Origin: Astrocystis sublimbata | Taxonomy: Eukaryota; Ascomycota; Sordariomycetes; Xylariales; Xylariaceae | Assembly: GCA_022453515.1 (NCBI GenBank) | Contig: JAJNNY010000001.1 | Coordinates: forward strand, 1,054,001-1,118,000 | Direction: 5' to 3' | Length of the DNA stretch: 64,000 nucleotides | Part shown: piece after piece, positions 1-10,319 of the stretch | Layout: the number at the start of each line of letters is the position of its first letter | Numbering within the stretch: the stretch's first letter is position 1 | The notes under the pieces: model-generated | The model's database searches: none | What the model was told of the DNA's origin: nothing | Seen by the model: only the letters and a program-made list of their open reading frames with translations | Made by a program: the position numbers and the translations under genes

Positions 1-2114
1 CTTCATCATCTCGTCGGTGACGTGGAGCTCGGCGTTGTCCTTGAGCGCGTCGATCCAGCCATAGCCCACGCCGTCCGAGAACTGCTCCTTCTGCCGCCAA
101 AGAATCTCGTCGGGTAGATATGGCTCCACATCAGGTAGATCCGAAGTGTCGAACGCTTTCCGTAGGATCCATTTCTCGATGCGTTCCTTTGTAATCATCT
201 TCTCTTGCGGGTCGATGTTCATGCAAGCCTCTAGGAACTGTAACATCGGTGTTAGCATGATTGCTATCGCTGCGAGACGAACGCGATGAGCGGAATGAAT
301 CCTACCTCCTTGTCCAGGAAAGGCACTCGGGCCTCAAGACCCCAAGCGGACGTTGACTTGTTAGCGCGCAGGCAGTCTGCCAGGTGGAGGTTCTTGACTC
401 TCCGAACAGTCTCCTCGTGGAACGCCTTCTTCTCGGGGGCAGCGTGGAAGTATAGATATCCACCGAAGATTTCGTCGCTTCCCTCGCCACTGAGCACCAT
501 CTTGACACCCATCGCCTTGATTTTCCGCGACAGAAGGTACATGGGCGTCGAAGCCCGGATGGTAGTGACATCGTAAGTCTCGAGGTGGTAGATGACATCG
601 GAAAGGGCGTTAAGACCATCGTCAATGGTGAATGTCATCACATGATGTTTCGTACCCAGAAACTTGGCGACCTTGAGAGCGGCTTCATTGTCGGGTGATC
701 CGGGTAGGCCGATCGAGAAGGAGTTGAGCTGCGGCAGGTATGTAATAGTTGAGAGTTCGTTGTCGTCATCAATGCCGACCATGCCCTCGCCCGTGTCAGC
801 GTTCTCTGCAACGTTAGGATCTTTACCGCTGGCAGCCATAGCAGCCTTCATGAGCCTTATGTTTTCGCGCTGGGCAATGGAAGCAACTAGACTCGAGTCC
901 AGTCCTCCGGACAGCAGAACCCCGTAAGGAACCTCGGCCATCATTCGCTTTCTGACAGACTTCTCGAGAGTTTCACGAACGAGCTTCAGGTCCAGAGGTG
1001 TCTCTGGGACCTTGGAGTCGTCCCACCATGTTGGTTCGAAGTAACGGGTAGTCTCCTTCGTCAGGGTGTCGTAGATGTGCCCGGGAGGAAACGCGCGGAT
1101 GTCGTCGCAGACGCTATGGAGGCACTTCAGCTCGGAAGCGAAGTATGTTGTGTCGGGTTCTTGCGAGTTCCACCCCTGATAGAAGGTAGTGATGCCTATG
1201 GGATCGCGGGCGGCGATTGTGCGGTTGAGCTTCTTGTCGTACAGCACGAATGAGAACATGCCATCGAGATACTTGGGCGCATCGAGGCCGTATTCTAGGT
1301 ACTATTTGCAGGGTTAGCGATTTTGGAATGCCTCGACTTTAGCGAGCAGGCATCGTCTTTGTAAGTCTTACCAGAGGGATAATGACTTCGCAATCGGACG
1401 TGGTCTTGAAGTGGTAGGGCGTCTTCAGGGTTTTCCGGATCAGCCTGTGGTTGTAGATCTCGCCATTGACGGCGAGGACGATGGTATCATCCTCGTTGGT
1501 GAGCGGCTGAGCGCCAGATTCTGCAGTTCCAGTCAATGCCACAGTCCTCGAGGTATAGGACGTCAGTCGGAGCTGTGCATACCAACACCAACGATACTCA
1601 ATCGCTCATGGCAAAGGACTAGGACCAGGTTAGCAGCCGATGACACGGCCCATTACACGCCCATCGCGTGCCCACGAGACTCACTTGTGTTGTTGCAGAT
1701 GACACTGCCGCCTAAGAAATCGGCACGTCAATATCTATGTCGAGGGACGGCGCGCCATGGTTTGCGACTCACTCCAGTCGGGGCCTCTGTGGCGGACTCT
1801 GCGATAATCGAGTCAGCCAAAGGTGCAACGATAGAGATAGAGGCAGGGGGCGTATCTCACTGTCTCGCTAGTTTCAGAGCCGTTGGCTTGAACTTCTGGA
1901 CGTCGGGGTGACTGGGCGCGGATTTCCGTGTTAGTCCAAGTGCCTCTTGTTGTCGTCGTAGAGTCGTGATGATTTATCGAGCAAGGGCGCGGGGTCGTCC
2001 AAGCTCAATTGTTGGCGCCAAAGCAAGGCGATCAGATGCGCGGAATGAGAAGAAGACAACAGGAGCAGGAGCAGGGGACGTGACCTACCTGTGACAACAG
2101 AATATGCCACACAT
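1..2114 (-). CDS. asn2: Asparagine synthetase (glutamine-hydrolysing), partial
   Basis: Makes asparagine from aspartate, glutamine and ATP in the cytosol. The product begins MCGIF, so Cys2 is the glutaminase nucleophile; the HRGPDWSG and VNGEIYNH motifs of the class-II amidotransferase domain follow, then the synthetase PP-loop SGGLDSS and [13 protein letters not shown]. Spliced exons, in transcription order: 2089-2114, 1861-1911, 1773-1798, 1685-1711, 1583-1618, 1372-1520, 306-1301 and 1-237. Every junction has GT-AG borders and restores the family sequence. The first 105 codons are spread over six exons, five of them 51 nt or shorter. The window edge cuts the C-terminus: about 516 residues are present, whereas I recall fungal homologues of about 570-590. 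Identification is secure; the exact micro-exon borders are inferred from frame and motif continuity. Confidence 0.95.
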
Positions 2115-3322
2115 CTTGACTTGTCTTGCGGATGGGTTTTGGTGTAGTTGCCGAAAATGAGATGTAGTTGGGCCAGTGATGCAAAAATGTGGTGGGACGT
2201 ACGAGTAGACGAAGCAACTTGCAAAGCTAAAATTTAGCACTGGTCAGAAATCGAAGCCACACCTGCCAGTCAGGCCTGTAATATTTGTAGTGCGGTAAAC
2301 AGTAAACCTGAGAAGGGCAGAAACAATCGTGAAGAAAGTCAATTGGCCTGCGGAAAAATAAAACCCAAGACAAACCAATATCTACACTACCGGGCTTCAA
2401 GGACAATTACTCATTGCTGTGACTGGACTCTACTTCGCGATAACAGCCTGAGGTGGGTGCCGATCTCGGCGGAGGAAGCCGTGACAGTAGACTTTGCCCC
2501 TGCCGCTAGTTGTGAGAGGCTTGAGTACCTACCGAGCCTAGGTACTTAGAGGTAGCGATACGCAAAGCGCACTCACCAATCAACAATCAGCCAGTTCGAT
2601 GAACTTGACATTAGGTAGTGGCCATAGAACATGCAGTTTTATTTAGCACCTCACTACGTACTAACTGATAGATCATACTATGCAGGTGTGCAGCTGAGTC
2701 TCAACTCAGCAAGTAACTAATGCCAGCTCAAGCTCCTGAATCCCCAGGACCTTGTCCATACTTGGAGCCCTAGAGCAACCTTCAGTGAGAATGTCACGAA
2801 TTCGGCAAACAGGCCATTGCTGCATACGTGACTGTTAGTGCAATGCCTACCTCGGGTGCAATTTCGATGTTGCCCACTTCGTAAGAAGCGAGGGCACATC
2901 ACTGACAACGCGCAGCGTCGTGGGGCATGTAGCGAACTAGGAACGGCTTAGAGGTCGCCGCCAGCTGCAGATGATGACATGGTAGGTGTGCGTGCAGCAT
3001 AGAGAGCACAGCCGAATATCACGGCACTCCGTTCACCAATCCGTCAGTAGCAGTGCTGTCATCAGATTGTCAAATCTCTTGTTCATTTCGTATGTATGCC
3101 TTGAGCCGAACTCGCGGAATCGCATTAGTCATGATCGTCCTTCTTTACCCAGTCGTAGTCTACCACAATTTTGGAGCTGCATCTGCACCAGACGCTCGGC
3201 TCGAACCCGCAAAGTAACGCCGCATTGTGGTATCCTTTAAACCTGAACTCCTTAATGCCCAAAACCACACGCATGTATCGCCCTCGACCCCCGAAAGACA
3301 GCCCCAGTAGGTCAACATCTCT
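2115..3322. other. Intergenic: asn2 upstream and ubc9 downstream region
   Basis: About 1.2 kb with only short, unconvincing ORFs. It must contain the asn2 promoter and 5' leader and the ubc9 3' UTR. I looked for a TGASTCA cross-pathway-control site and did not find a perfect one. An inverted repeat ctgagtctcaactcag lies near 2694-2709, and a tacct/aggta motif lies near 2523-2548. Confidence 0.6.
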
Positions 3323-4023
3323 TTAGGTGGCCGGGTTGGCCCGAACCTCACGTCGTACGCGTTTCTCGTACTCGACCCGGTCCTTCTTGAACAGGTTGTA
3401 TGCCTCAGCCTGCGCCGGTGACTCCGGGTTGGGGTTGTCGAGCAGGTCCTGGACACCGAGAGCGATCTGCTTAATCGTAATCGCAGGTCGCCAGCCTTCG
3501 TCCTCGTTCAGAATCGAGAGACAGACGGTGCCCGAGGGGTATACGTTGGGGTGAAACAGCGGGGGCGTGAATTTGCCTACAACATGACCATGTTAGATGA
3601 ATGCCTATCCGGGACCACATTAGAGGCCGAGAGCATGAGGACTTACATTTCGGTGGCTTCGTAGGGTATTCTACGGATGCACCGGGTTGGTCAGCAACAA
3701 GGTGATAGGCCCAGACCAGGAGACTCTGATACATACCGTCGGGGAAAATCATGGTCATCTTAAAGAGACCGCCCTCCCAGATTGTCTTCTCTTTTCCAGG
3801 AATACCACACTCCCATGTCTTCAGGTCGAGGACGCCTTGGGCGTTCTTCACAGGCCGCGCCCAGAAACCGAAGGGGTGGTCCTTCCTCCAATGTTTGCTG
3901 TAGTCGTCACGTCAGCCAGTGGATTATTCAGGTCCCTGAGACACATGTGTCTGCGTGCAGAGAGTGGCGGGGGGAGGGGGTTACGAACCGCTCTTCGCCG
4001 AGACGCAAGGTGCAGAGCGACAT
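3323..4023 (-). CDS. ubc9: SUMO-conjugating enzyme E2, Ubc9
   Basis: The E2 enzyme accepts SUMO from the Aos1-Uba2 E1 and transfers it to lysines of nuclear and cytosolic targets. Exons are 3989-4023, 3897-3737, 3670-3647 and 3576-3323, which splice to 157 residues, the usual length of the family. The product starts [20 protein letters not shown], and the N-terminal basic helix binds SUMO. The catalytic site is [14 protein letters not shown], with the thioester Cys at residue 92. It is followed by the E2-typical NEDEGWRPA and the PNPESPAQ segment near the C-terminal helices. All three introns are GT-AG. It is transcribed away from pex19, with about 1.2 kb of shared upstream DNA. Confidence 0.96.
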
Positions 4024-5198
4024 GTTGACAGGGCTGGCGCTTGGGTGCGATATATCGGCTGGATCAGGGACGGTTGCTCTTGGGATGTGTAAATATTTTG
4101 AAAGCAAGCAAAAGCCGAGATGAAGTGAACTAGAGTCGGGTCTGTAAGGCTGCAGGCTGCAGGCTGCGCAAGTGGTGCCGCAGGCGGATGGGAATTGGGC
4201 AAAAGCGACCTAGGGAAGCTGGGGTCGGAAACGGGCTAAAAGATGGCGAGAGGTACCTGCCTAAACTCAACTAAGGTTGAGAGCGCTATCGGTACTATGT
4301 AGAGCTGCAGTGGGCCAGTTCCCGACAGTCGGTACCTACCTACCTTAGATTGTTGGTGGGTAGCTGCCCTAATGTGATAGATACAGTGACCAGGCAACCT
4401 TTCCGGAGGGCTTGGACGTGACAGTGTAAATACAGCAGCGAGCGTAACTGACTGTGAGGGGTAGCTTTCTCCCTTGCAACTTCCAGCCATCCACTTTGTG
4501 TAAGTGCTTCAGGTGCATACAAACACCAAGGGAGTAAGTATGAGGTCGAGTCTTCCAATTGTCTGAGATACAACCCAGTGTTCTGAATCTAAACCGCTAG
4601 TTAAGGCTCAACATTCTTCAACCTTTCCCATGTTGCTTGGTGTTTTTAGAGGCTCCGGATGCAAAGAGACAAAACGATATTACATTCTTTAATGATGAAT
4701 AGAGGTGATTTTGGAAGCAGCGGTCCTTTCACGATTCCAGCGTTAAAAGGAGAGTCTTGATTAAAAGAGTGATTCAACTGTGTGCAGTGCCAGACCCGTA
4801 GCGGGGTTGGGACCATTCAGCTGCATATTCCAATGACTCCCTAAGGTTAGCTCACGGCCGGTCCAGGCAGGTACTTGCTGCCAAGCTCCGACACCTCGGC
4901 AACTTTCATCTCACATCTCACTTGGTTGTCCTTTGGCTAGTATTCTTGACGTTCTGACATGCCACATTGCCTACTACCAACATCTTCTCAACAGAATCTC
5001 TTTCACCTGATCTCATAGAACGGAGTACCTACACTTGCTTGTCCAAGCTGGTCAGCTCACGCACCAAGGGAGCACGACTCGCGCGGGGCTTGTGGGGTTT
5101 GCCTTACTCCAGCTATCTCTGAAGTGGTCTATATAGATTTCAACTTGGGACTATTAGCATCATCTGCGCAAGCCTCGCCCGGAAAGCCCGTGTTCGCG
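4024..5198. other. Divergent promoter region, ubc9 / pex19
   Basis: About 1.2 kb between two divergent housekeeping genes. It holds a heptamer repeat (gctgcag) near 4149-4169 and tacctacctacctt near 4332-4345. No supported gene was seen. An in-frame upstream ATG at 5124 would lengthen Pex19 by 25 residues, but the region before 5199 does not resemble the family. Confidence 0.6.
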
Positions 5199-6330
5199 AT
5201 GGAGACAAGCAAAGCCGCCACAGCTGGCGACGAGCCTAAAAAAGCAGACCCTGCGCCGAGCGCGGAAGCAAAGGCAACCGCCAACGTCGTCGAGACTGAC
5301 GATGCAGCCGACCCAGATGAGGATGATCTAGACGATCTGGATGACATGCTCGACGACTTTGCGGCCGTTCAGGTGAAGGGAAAGACGGAAACCCCAAAGA
5401 CCACTGCTCCGGCGGAGCCTACGACGTCCACTTCTAAGGCCCCCATCACGGCAGATGGCGCTCCAGATACCGAGGACTCTCTACCGGGCTTGGACGATGA
5501 CTTCCCGGACGAGGAGTTTCAGAAACAGTTACAAGCCGGCATGGCAGAGCTGATGGGCGACTTAGAAGGCTCGGCAAGTACTTGCTCTCGTCGGACTTAG
5601 CGCCAAGCCCTCTCGCTAATCATAGCATAGCCCGACCTACAAGCGCAGTTCGAGAATATCTTCAAAGGACTGGGGGATGCGCAAGCGGCAGAGTCGAAGG
5701 AGGGATCTACCTCGATACCGAAGACAGCTGAGGCGATGGCTGCGGATCTTAGTCAGGACGCGTCTTTTCAGGAGACCATCAAGCGGACAATGGCCAGAAT
5801 GCAGTCGTCGGGCGACCAAGCCACGGCCGCTGCCACAGCGGAAGGGTCCGAGGACGATTTCATCGCCGAGATGATGAAGGCCATGAAAGACATTCCCGGC
5901 GGCGACGGCAACGAGGAGGATTTCTCAAAGATGCTGATGGGCATGATGGAACAGCTCACGAATAAGGAGATCCTGTACGAGCCAATGAAAGAGTTAAATG
6001 ACAAGTACCCGGGGTGGATGGAAAAAAACAAAGACACGTTATCTCAGGAGGACCTTAAGCGCTATCAGGAACAACAGGTGCTGGTGGCTGAAATGGTTAC
6101 CCGGTTCGAAAAGCCGCAATACTCCGACTCGAACGCGGCGGATCGTGAGTACATTGTGGACAGAATGCAGAAAGTAAGTGACCACTACTGTCACAGTGAA
6201 GAACCAGAAATTAACCGTGTTTTGCGCCTAGATGCAAGCGGCGGGATCGCCACCTCACGACTTAGTCGGAGATATGCCTTCAGCGAAAGAAGTCCTCGAT
6301 GCTCCAGAGGACTCTTGCGCGCCACAGTGA
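5199..6330 (+). CDS. pex19: Peroxin Pex19, peroxisomal membrane protein chaperone
   Basis: Pex19 binds newly made peroxisomal membrane proteins in the cytosol and docks on Pex3. Exons 5199-5573, 5631-6173 and 6232-6330 give 338 residues. The N-terminal half is acidic and contains DDLDDLDDMLDDF, a typical Pex3-contact region. The helical C-terminal domain includes DFIAEMMKAMKDIPGG, the MMEQLTNKEILYEPMKEL segment and a final CAPQ. That last tetrapeptide is a CaaX box, so farnesylation of the Cys is expected. The first intron must be GC-AG: the donor is GCAAGT after codon TCG at 5571-5573, reading on meets a stop within nine codons, and no GT donor restores frame. The ATG at 5199 is chosen because acidic Pex19-like sequence starts there; 5124 is an alternative. 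Confidence 0.92.
5574..5630 (+). other. GC-AG intron in pex19
   Basis: 57-nt intron with donor GCAAGT, a branch-like GCTAATC near its end and acceptor CATAG. It joins GGC TCG to CCC GAC CTA, giving the family sequence EGSPDLQAQFENIFKGLG. The unspliced frame has a TAG stop, so splicing is required. Confidence 0.8.
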
Positions 6331-6616
6331 GACGCCAGTGAAAGGCTGTTGTGTATGTCATTATGTTTTGAGTAAGGACCCGAAATGAAGATCTTCGTTT
6401 ATACATGTGGCTTTGCGGCTCCCAGATACCGCTCAACCATCTACGGTATATACACATGTGGTACCTACCAGGTGACCAAGTTCAGGCAATAGAACCCTGG
6501 ATTATTCAGTTAACGCCAAATGACCCTCTGTATCCGGTAACGCCACGCCACCCTGAAAGCATAAAGGGAAAAAATTACATGAAAGCCAATGTTCCATGCG
6601 CCATTAGAAGGCAATA

Positions 6617-7424
6617 TCATGACATGTCCATTTCGCCTGACAAGACCAGTTCATCGTTGTTGACGTTCTGCTGTGAAATCATGTCCATAAATAAGACATC
6701 GTAGTCTTCATCATCTGATAATGATGATGGTGTGTCGGGTCGCCTTGGGGCCTGTATCTGTGTTTGGGTCTGCGGGTAGGAGCTTGTGTCGAGCAACGAC
6801 AGCATGGCGTCGAGCTCTTCCTCTTCCTGCCGAGCCATGGCGTCGACCATCATGTCATCGCTGTCCGCATGTGCCTCGTACGAGCTCTCGGGGATATCCT
6901 CGAGCTCGTCCTCGTATACAATTCCGTCCAGGTCCAGGTCTTTCTCTTGCTTCCGCTGCCTATTCAAGACGTTCCATTCCATCTTGAGTGTCTGCCAGTC
7001 AATGTTAGTCCAGACGTCCCTTTGAAGGTGATGCATGCAGTCCTCTCATCAGAGTGCATCGGAGCGCATCGGAGCGACGTACCTCCTGGTCACCACCTCT
7101 CTGTTCCCACTTCCTGTCGTCTGCCCGCTGCCGTACGTTCTTCAGGAAAAGCGTCCTCCTGCTCTCTTGGAATTTCTCGCGACTCTGGCGCAGTGGGTTT
7201 GGCTTCACATTGCGGGACGAGTATTTGGAGAATCGAGCCGAGGACCCTCGTATGGGGGATGATTGTATCTCCCGTCGCGGCAGGGTATTGGGATCGCGTG
7301 GTGAGAGGGGAGGCGAGGCTTGTGACGGGCGCAGAGGCGATGAGGATAGAGGCGACGGGACGGGCGGCTTATGTGGTGAGGAGAAGTCGAGATTGAATAT
7401 CGGCGAGGGCATTGTAGCTAGCAT
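6617..7424 (-). CDS. Unknown conserved-looking fungal protein, nuclear-type composition
   Basis: Two exons, 7083-7424 and 6617-6991, joined over an intron with donor GTACGT, branch CTAAC and acceptor GGCAG, give 238 residues (or 234 from a second ATG at 7412). The N-terminal third is rich in Ser and Pro (several SSP and SP sites that could be CDK targets). It is followed by a basic stretch around RTLFLKNVRQRADDRKWEQR, then an acidic low-complexity C-terminal half with EDELEDIPESSYEAHADSDD. I do not recognise a domain. Composition suggests a nuclear, phospho-regulated protein, but that is inference only. It diverges from the ABC1-type kinase gene across about 980 bp. Confidence 0.75.
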
Positions 7425-8240
7425 GGTGGTGTGTTTGGTTTTTGGATTGAAGTGGATGCAGAATTGAGGTCTAGAGAAGGCTTATTCGAAGTGCGGATTC
7501 AAAGACGAAGACTTGATGACGATTGACAATTGTTTGTTGGTAGGCGTCGAAGAGGTGTTGTTGTGGATGGAATACCGGAAGTAAGATGCTACCAAAGGTA
7601 CAGGTAGGTAATACCTACCTCCTTCAGCTCCTTGTCAGATCACGCATCATCCGTGCCTACCTAGACGGGCGAGACGGGCGCGAGAACGCGGTGGCACATG
7701 CTTGTTGCGTGAAAGCGGGTTTCTTGGGACGCGTTAAGAGCTTAGCACCCCGCGTTGTGGGGACTTCTGACTGCGTGGCCAATTACGGGTCTTTCTGGTC
7801 CTCGACCCTTGGACTGACCCCCACTAGAGGGTACATCTTGTCAGGTACCGCGGTACTTGAGTACCTCCCCAACCCCACACGAACACCACCGGAGCAACCT
7901 GCAGTCACACGACCAGCGCAGGTGGTGTCCGATCTATGCCGAGTCTAGGTGCGCGAGAGAAAAAAAAGAGAGTGCTGCTTGCTGCTGCCTTGACTACGGC
8001 AACTCAACATCCTTAGGCCTGTAGGCGGCTCAACAGATTTAATCCAATTCTCAGCCTGGACCGACCTGACCCATAGAGTTGCCAGATCCACACTCCTGAT
8101 AAGGATCAGCCCCTGGCCCGAATCCTGGCCTGCCCTGACGTCTACGTGGGTAATCAATCGGCTTGCGAGCAGACAAAAAGTTGGTCGTCGGCCGACGTCA
8201 CCACCAGAACCAGAACTAGAATCAGAACAACGACAACGGC

Positions 8241-8290
<50 letters not shown>

Positions 8291-8406
8291 GAAGCAAATA
8301 ATGCCTCCGCCAGCTCGGTATCGCCTGACCGCCATCTTTTTTTAATGATTGTCTCTGCTGTGCATGCTAATGCGATTCCACCGATGCGCCACCTCTCGCT
8401 GCCAAT
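7425..8406. other. Divergent intergenic region with inverted TACCTACCT repeat
   Basis: No gene is supported. It contains aggtaggta-a-tacctacct, a perfect 9-bp inverted repeat with a one-base spacer, at 7602-7620. The (AAC)n tract just before the kinase ATG is listed separately. Confidence 0.6.
8241..8290 (+). repeat. (AAC)n microsatellite in a 5' leader
   Basis: About 50 bp of uninterrupted AAC/CAA triplets, preceded by imperfect triplets from about 8226. It sits 117 bp upstream of the kinase ATG, so it is probably in the 5' UTR or core promoter. Confidence 0.95.
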
Positions 8407-10319
8407 ATGAAAACCCTCTCTATTGCCTCACTGGGCCGTCTTGCTAGCAACCTGAACACCCCCTGGACATGCACCAGCTGTCGCGCTCAGCTTCTGAGGC
8501 ACTCCAAGTTCCAACGCCCGTCTTCACAGCGATACTCCACCGGTCCCCATGGTTCTTCGAGACGTAATCCGAGAACGAGAGCCAAGGTGACTGTCCTGGC
8601 CGCCAGTGCTGCTACAGGCGCCACCGGTGCCGGCCTCTTGGCCTTCACCGATGATATCAAATACGGTTACGATGTGACCGAGCGAACGGGACGAGTTGCC
8701 ACCACCTTGGCTCTATGTATCAACGAGTGAGTCGCCGGCTCGTGCAGTCTATTGGCGAGCAAGGATACTGATCCGACCTGTCCTCCCAGTTACCGCACTT
8801 CCTTGAACTCGCGAGAAAAGACCGAAGACCTGGACGAGCAGGAGACCATCTTGAAACAATGCCACAAAAGATGCGCCGAGCGCACCCTGAAGGTCTTGGA
8901 GAAGAATGGCGGTATCTTCATTAAGCTCGGCCAACACCTGGTAAAACCCACCTCGGTTTGCTCTGCAGTGCAGCGAGATGCTGACGGTCCCAACAGAGTG
9001 CCATGACATATCTTCTCCCGTATGAATGGACCAGCACGTTCATACCACTGCAAGACAAGTGTCCCGTGTCTTCGTACGAGTCAATCGAGGACATGTTCAG
9101 AAGAGACACCGGCGAGGAACTCACCGACTACTTCTCCGAATTCGCCCACGAACCGATAGGGGCTGCCTCGCTTGCCCAGGTTCATCTGGCTACCGTCAAG
9201 GAGACGGGACAGCGAGTCGCCGTCAAAGTGCAGCACCCGACTCTCACCCAATGGGCGCCTCTTGATATGGCATTGACCAAGTTCACCTTCTCTACCTTGA
9301 AACGCTTCTTCCCCGAATACGATCTAGAGTGGCTATCGTCTGAGATGGAGGCTTCGCTACCACAAGAGCTTGATTTCCAACTAGAAGCAGATAATGCCAT
9401 ACGATCGCAGGAGCACTTCAAGAAACGCCTCGATCTCCCCTTGGTCATTCCAGACGTGCTGTGGGCGAAGAAGAGGATTATAGTCATGGCGAATGAATCG
9501 GGTTCCCGTCTGGACGATCTCGACTACCTAGACTCGAACGGCATTGACCGCGACGAAGTCTCCGCTACCTTGGCGCACATCTTCAATGAGATGATCTTCG
9601 GCAAGAATGCGCCGTTGCATTGCGATCCCCACGGCGGAAACATTGCGATCCGAAAGATAGGAAAGAAGAAGGCAGGCAAGAACTTTGAGATTATCATCTA
9701 TGATCACGGACTATACCGTGACATACCTGAGCACCTCCAACGCTCGTACGCCAAGATGTGGCTGGCAGTCATCGAAGGCGACATGGAGGCCATGAAGCAG
9801 CACGCCCATGATGTGGCCGGCGTTACCGAGGAACAATTTCCCCTGTTCGCGAGCGCCATCACCGGCCGTGATTACACGGTTGTCAGCTCCTCGATCACGC
9901 AATCGCGGTCAGAGGAGGAAAAAAAGACGATGGGCGATGCGCTGCAGGAGGGCTTGTTATCCGATCTCGTGACGATGCTGGGCCAGGTCCCTCGCATCAT
10001 TCTCCTGATTCTCAAGACGAACGATCTGACGCGCAGTCTCGACGAGAGCCTGCATACTCGCCAGGGCTCCATGCGCACATTCCTCATCCTAGCGCACTAT
10101 TGCGCCCGCACAGTGCTGCGCGAACAGGTCGACGAGATCCGAAATCGTCCGGGCAGCCTGCTGTCGCCCGGGAACGCCGTTAGATTCATCGCTGCGTGGG
10201 TGGGATACCTGCGCGTGGAGCTGAAGCTCGAGGTCTTTGAGCTTTGGCTTAGTATCAGGCGGATCGTTGGGCTGAACACCGCGCAATTTGACGGTGGCGC
10301 GGGTGCGGCTCTGCTGTAG
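8407..10319 (+). CDS. ABC1/UbiB-family atypical kinase, Mcp2/ADCK1-like, mitochondrial
   Basis: Exons 8407-8726, 8790-8940 and 8997-10319 give 597 residues. The N-terminus is Ser/Arg-rich with few acids, like a mitochondrial presequence, and is followed by an Ala/Gly-rich hydrophobic stretch near residues 60-80 that may cross the inner membrane. ABC1 hallmarks are present: KLGQ (the KxGQ motif, near residues 152-155), GAASLAQVH (the Ala-rich loop replacing the usual glycine-rich loop), the VAVKVQ lysine, the catalytic-loop variant HCDPHGGN and DHGLYRDI in place of DFG. The family links to coenzyme Q and mitochondrial lipid homeostasis; the Mcp2/ADCK1 branch is suggested by HLSAMTYLLPYEWT. Introns are GT-AG. 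Biochemical activity in this branch is uncertain. Confidence 0.9.
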
